Origin: Nonomuraea jabiensis
GTDB lineage: Bacteria; Actinomycetota; Actinomycetes; Streptosporangiales; Streptosporangiaceae
Direction of reading: 5' to 3'
NCBI RefSeq assembly: GCF_014204795.1
Contig: NZ_JACHMB010000001.1
Span: 372,001-436,000 of the forward strand
DNA: 64,000 bases
Positions 62,895-64,000 of the stretch are shown here, piece by piece. Below the pieces are notes generated by a model. It saw only the letters and a program-made list of their open reading frames with translations. It made no database searches and was not told where the DNA came from. A program made the translations under genes and the position numbers. Positions within the stretch are counted from its first letter, which is position 1, and every line of letters begins with the position of its first letter.

Positions 62895-63752
62895 TCAGCC
62901 CTTCAACCCTCCGCTGAGCAGGTCGAGTCGCCAGAAGCGCTGCAGGAACAGCAGCAGGGCGATGAGCGGGATCACCGACACGGCGGCGCCCACGATGGCG
63001 ATGCCGTACAGGACGGGCTGGCCCGAGCCCTTGCTGAGCAGGGTGTACAGGCCCACGGTGATCGGGAACTTGGTCTCGTCCGACAGCATGATGTACGGCA
63101 GCAGGAAGTTGTTCCAGGTTCCGACGAACTGCAGCAGGAAGATCGTCACCATGCCGGGGATCATCATGGGCAACCCGATCGAGCCGAAGATGCGATACTC
63201 GCCCGCCCCGTCGATCCTGGCCGCCTCCATCGTCGCGTCCGGGACGGACGCCATCGCGTACACCCTTGCCAGGTAGATGCCGAACGGTGAGATGAGGCCC
63301 GGCAGCAGGACCGACCAGTAGCCGCCCACCAGGTCGATCTCGGACATGATCAGGTATTGCGGGATGGCCAGCGTCATGCCGGGCACGAGGACGCCGGCCA
63401 GGATGGCGTAGAACAGGATGTTGCGGCCGCGGAACTCGTACTTGGCCAGGGCGTATCCGGCCAGCGTCGAGATCAGGGTCGAGGCCGCGGAGCCGGCGAC
63501 CGCGTACAGGACGCTGTTGGCCGTCCACCGCAGGTAGAGGCCGTTCCCGTAGGTGAACAGGTCGCGCAGGTTGTCCAGCAGGCCCGTTCCTGGGGCGAAG
63601 GTGAACGTCGAGAACAGTTCGCCGCTCGACTTGGTCGAAGCCACGAGCACCCACGCGACGGGCACCAGGCAGTAGATCGAGCCGATGAGCAGGACAAGGG
63701 TGGGAAGGATCTGGGCGCGCCGGTGCGGGAGCACGTGGCCGGTGGCACTCAC
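62895..63752 (-). CDS. Carbohydrate ABC transporter permease (MalG-like)
   Basis: 285 residues from GTG 63752 (TGAGTG overlap with the upstream permease). Six hydrophobic helices, beginning LPTLVLLIGSIYCLVPVAW, and the cytoplasmic EAA loop EAARIDGAGEYRIFGSIGLP that contacts the ATPase. The family is CUT1 MalG-type, importing oligosaccharides with a binding protein and MsmK-like ATPase. It is the last intact gene of an operon that continues beyond the window. Confidence 0.9.
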   Translation of the reverse strand: MSATGHVLPHRRAQILPTLVLLIGSIYCLVPVAWVLVASTKSSGELFSTFTFAPGTGLLDNLRDLFTYGNGLYLRWTANSVLYAVAGSAASTLISTLAGYALAKYEFRGRNILFYAILAGVLVPGMTLAIPQYLIMSEIDLVGGYWSVLLPGLISPFGIYLARVYAMASVPDATMEAARIDGAGEYRIFGSIGLPMMIPGMVTIFLLQFVGTWNNFLLPYIMLSDETKFPITVGLYTLLSKGSGQPVLYGIAIVGAAVSVIPLIALLLFLQRFWRLDLLSGGLKG

Positions 63753-64000
63753 CGCATGCCTCCGAAGGCCCGCTTCTGGGTGACCTTCAGGAGCACGACC
63801 GAGACCACAAGAGTGCCCGCGGCCAGCAGGACGGAGGCGGCCGAGGCCAGCGGCAGGTCGTCCCGGATGAAGGCGTTGCGGTAGATGTGCATCAAGGGCA
63901 CCCAATCCTGAGAGATCTCCGTGGTCATCGGTCTCACGGTGGTCGGCTCGCCGTACACCTGCAGCGTTCCGATCAGCGCGAACAGTCCGGTGAGCACGAG
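63749..64000 (-). CDS. Carbohydrate ABC transporter permease (MalF-like), partial
   Basis: The gene runs off the right end. About the last 80 residues are visible: LTGLFALIGTLQVYGEPTTV, TEISQDWVPLMHIYRNAFIR, then a final hydrophobic helix (AAGTLVVSVVLLKVTQ). This is the C-terminal part of a MalF-type permease. The EAA loop must lie outside the window. The stop overlaps the MalG-like start by 4 bp. Confidence 0.85.
   Translation of the reverse strand, partial: LVLTGLFALIGTLQVYGEPTTVRPMTTEISQDWVPLMHIYRNAFIRDDLPLASAASVLLAAGTLVVSVVLLKVTQKRAFGGMR

Overview
The window is high-GC DNA with frequent GTG starts, densely overlapping genes, an LmbU-family regulator and RepSA/Int remnants of an actinomycete integrative element. 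It is almost certainly from a filamentous actinomycete. A Streptosporangiaceae-like host is a guess from style, not something the sequence proves.

Layout. (1) 1-7522: a transposase fragment, an LmbU-family regulator (copy A), a cytochrome P450, MarR and transposase debris, two short-chain dehydrogenases and a LysR regulator. (2) 7523-24156: one co-directional, mostly overlapping biosynthetic operon. In order it encodes a regulator with a flavodoxin-like N-terminus and an AraC-type C-terminus, a PaaZ-like ALDH-MaoC fusion with a dead ALDH half, a zinc alcohol dehydrogenase, an acyl-AMP ligase fused to an ACP, a benzoate-CoA-ligase-like enzyme, two ketosynthase/chain-length-factor pairs, a free ACP, a ketoreductase, a flavin-dependent oxidoreductase, a malonyl transacylase and a stand-alone thioester reductase. 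This reads as a reducing, discrete-enzyme (type II) polyketide system. Starters are activated by ligases, chains are grown by one or both KS/CLF pairs, reduced by the KR, dehydrated by the hotdog half of the PaaZ-like protein, and released reductively to aldehyde or alcohol. (3) 24185-36320: two SDR genes with a divergent TetR gene, broken regulators, two polymorphic-toxin/immunity cassettes, RHS and CHAT debris, an LCAT-like lipase, and a clpP pair (the second lacking its catalytic serine) facing a ClgR-like regulator. (4) 36500-51640: integrase and IS630 remnants, a fulvocin-C-related cysteine-rich protein, two very large secreted multidomain proteins with HExxH motifs, small lipoproteins, a PKD-repeat secreted protein and a broken IS5-type element. 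(5) 52326-55880: a LuxR-type HTH protein, decayed RepSA, Xis and Int genes, then a second, about 95% identical LmbU copy (B) whose duplicated block starts where the integrase stops. (6) 55955-64000: a TPR protein followed by a 27-codon peptide gene and a terminator, a divergent MFS/TPR/PHP-hydrolase operon, an IS256 remnant and the end of a sugar ABC transporter operon.

The two LmbU copies are direct repeats about 53.8 kb apart, each beside a transposase fragment, so they bracket nearly the whole accessory region. TTA codons occur in the cluster's regulator and at codon 2 of the second TPR protein. Family assignments come from reading motifs by eye. No searches were run.
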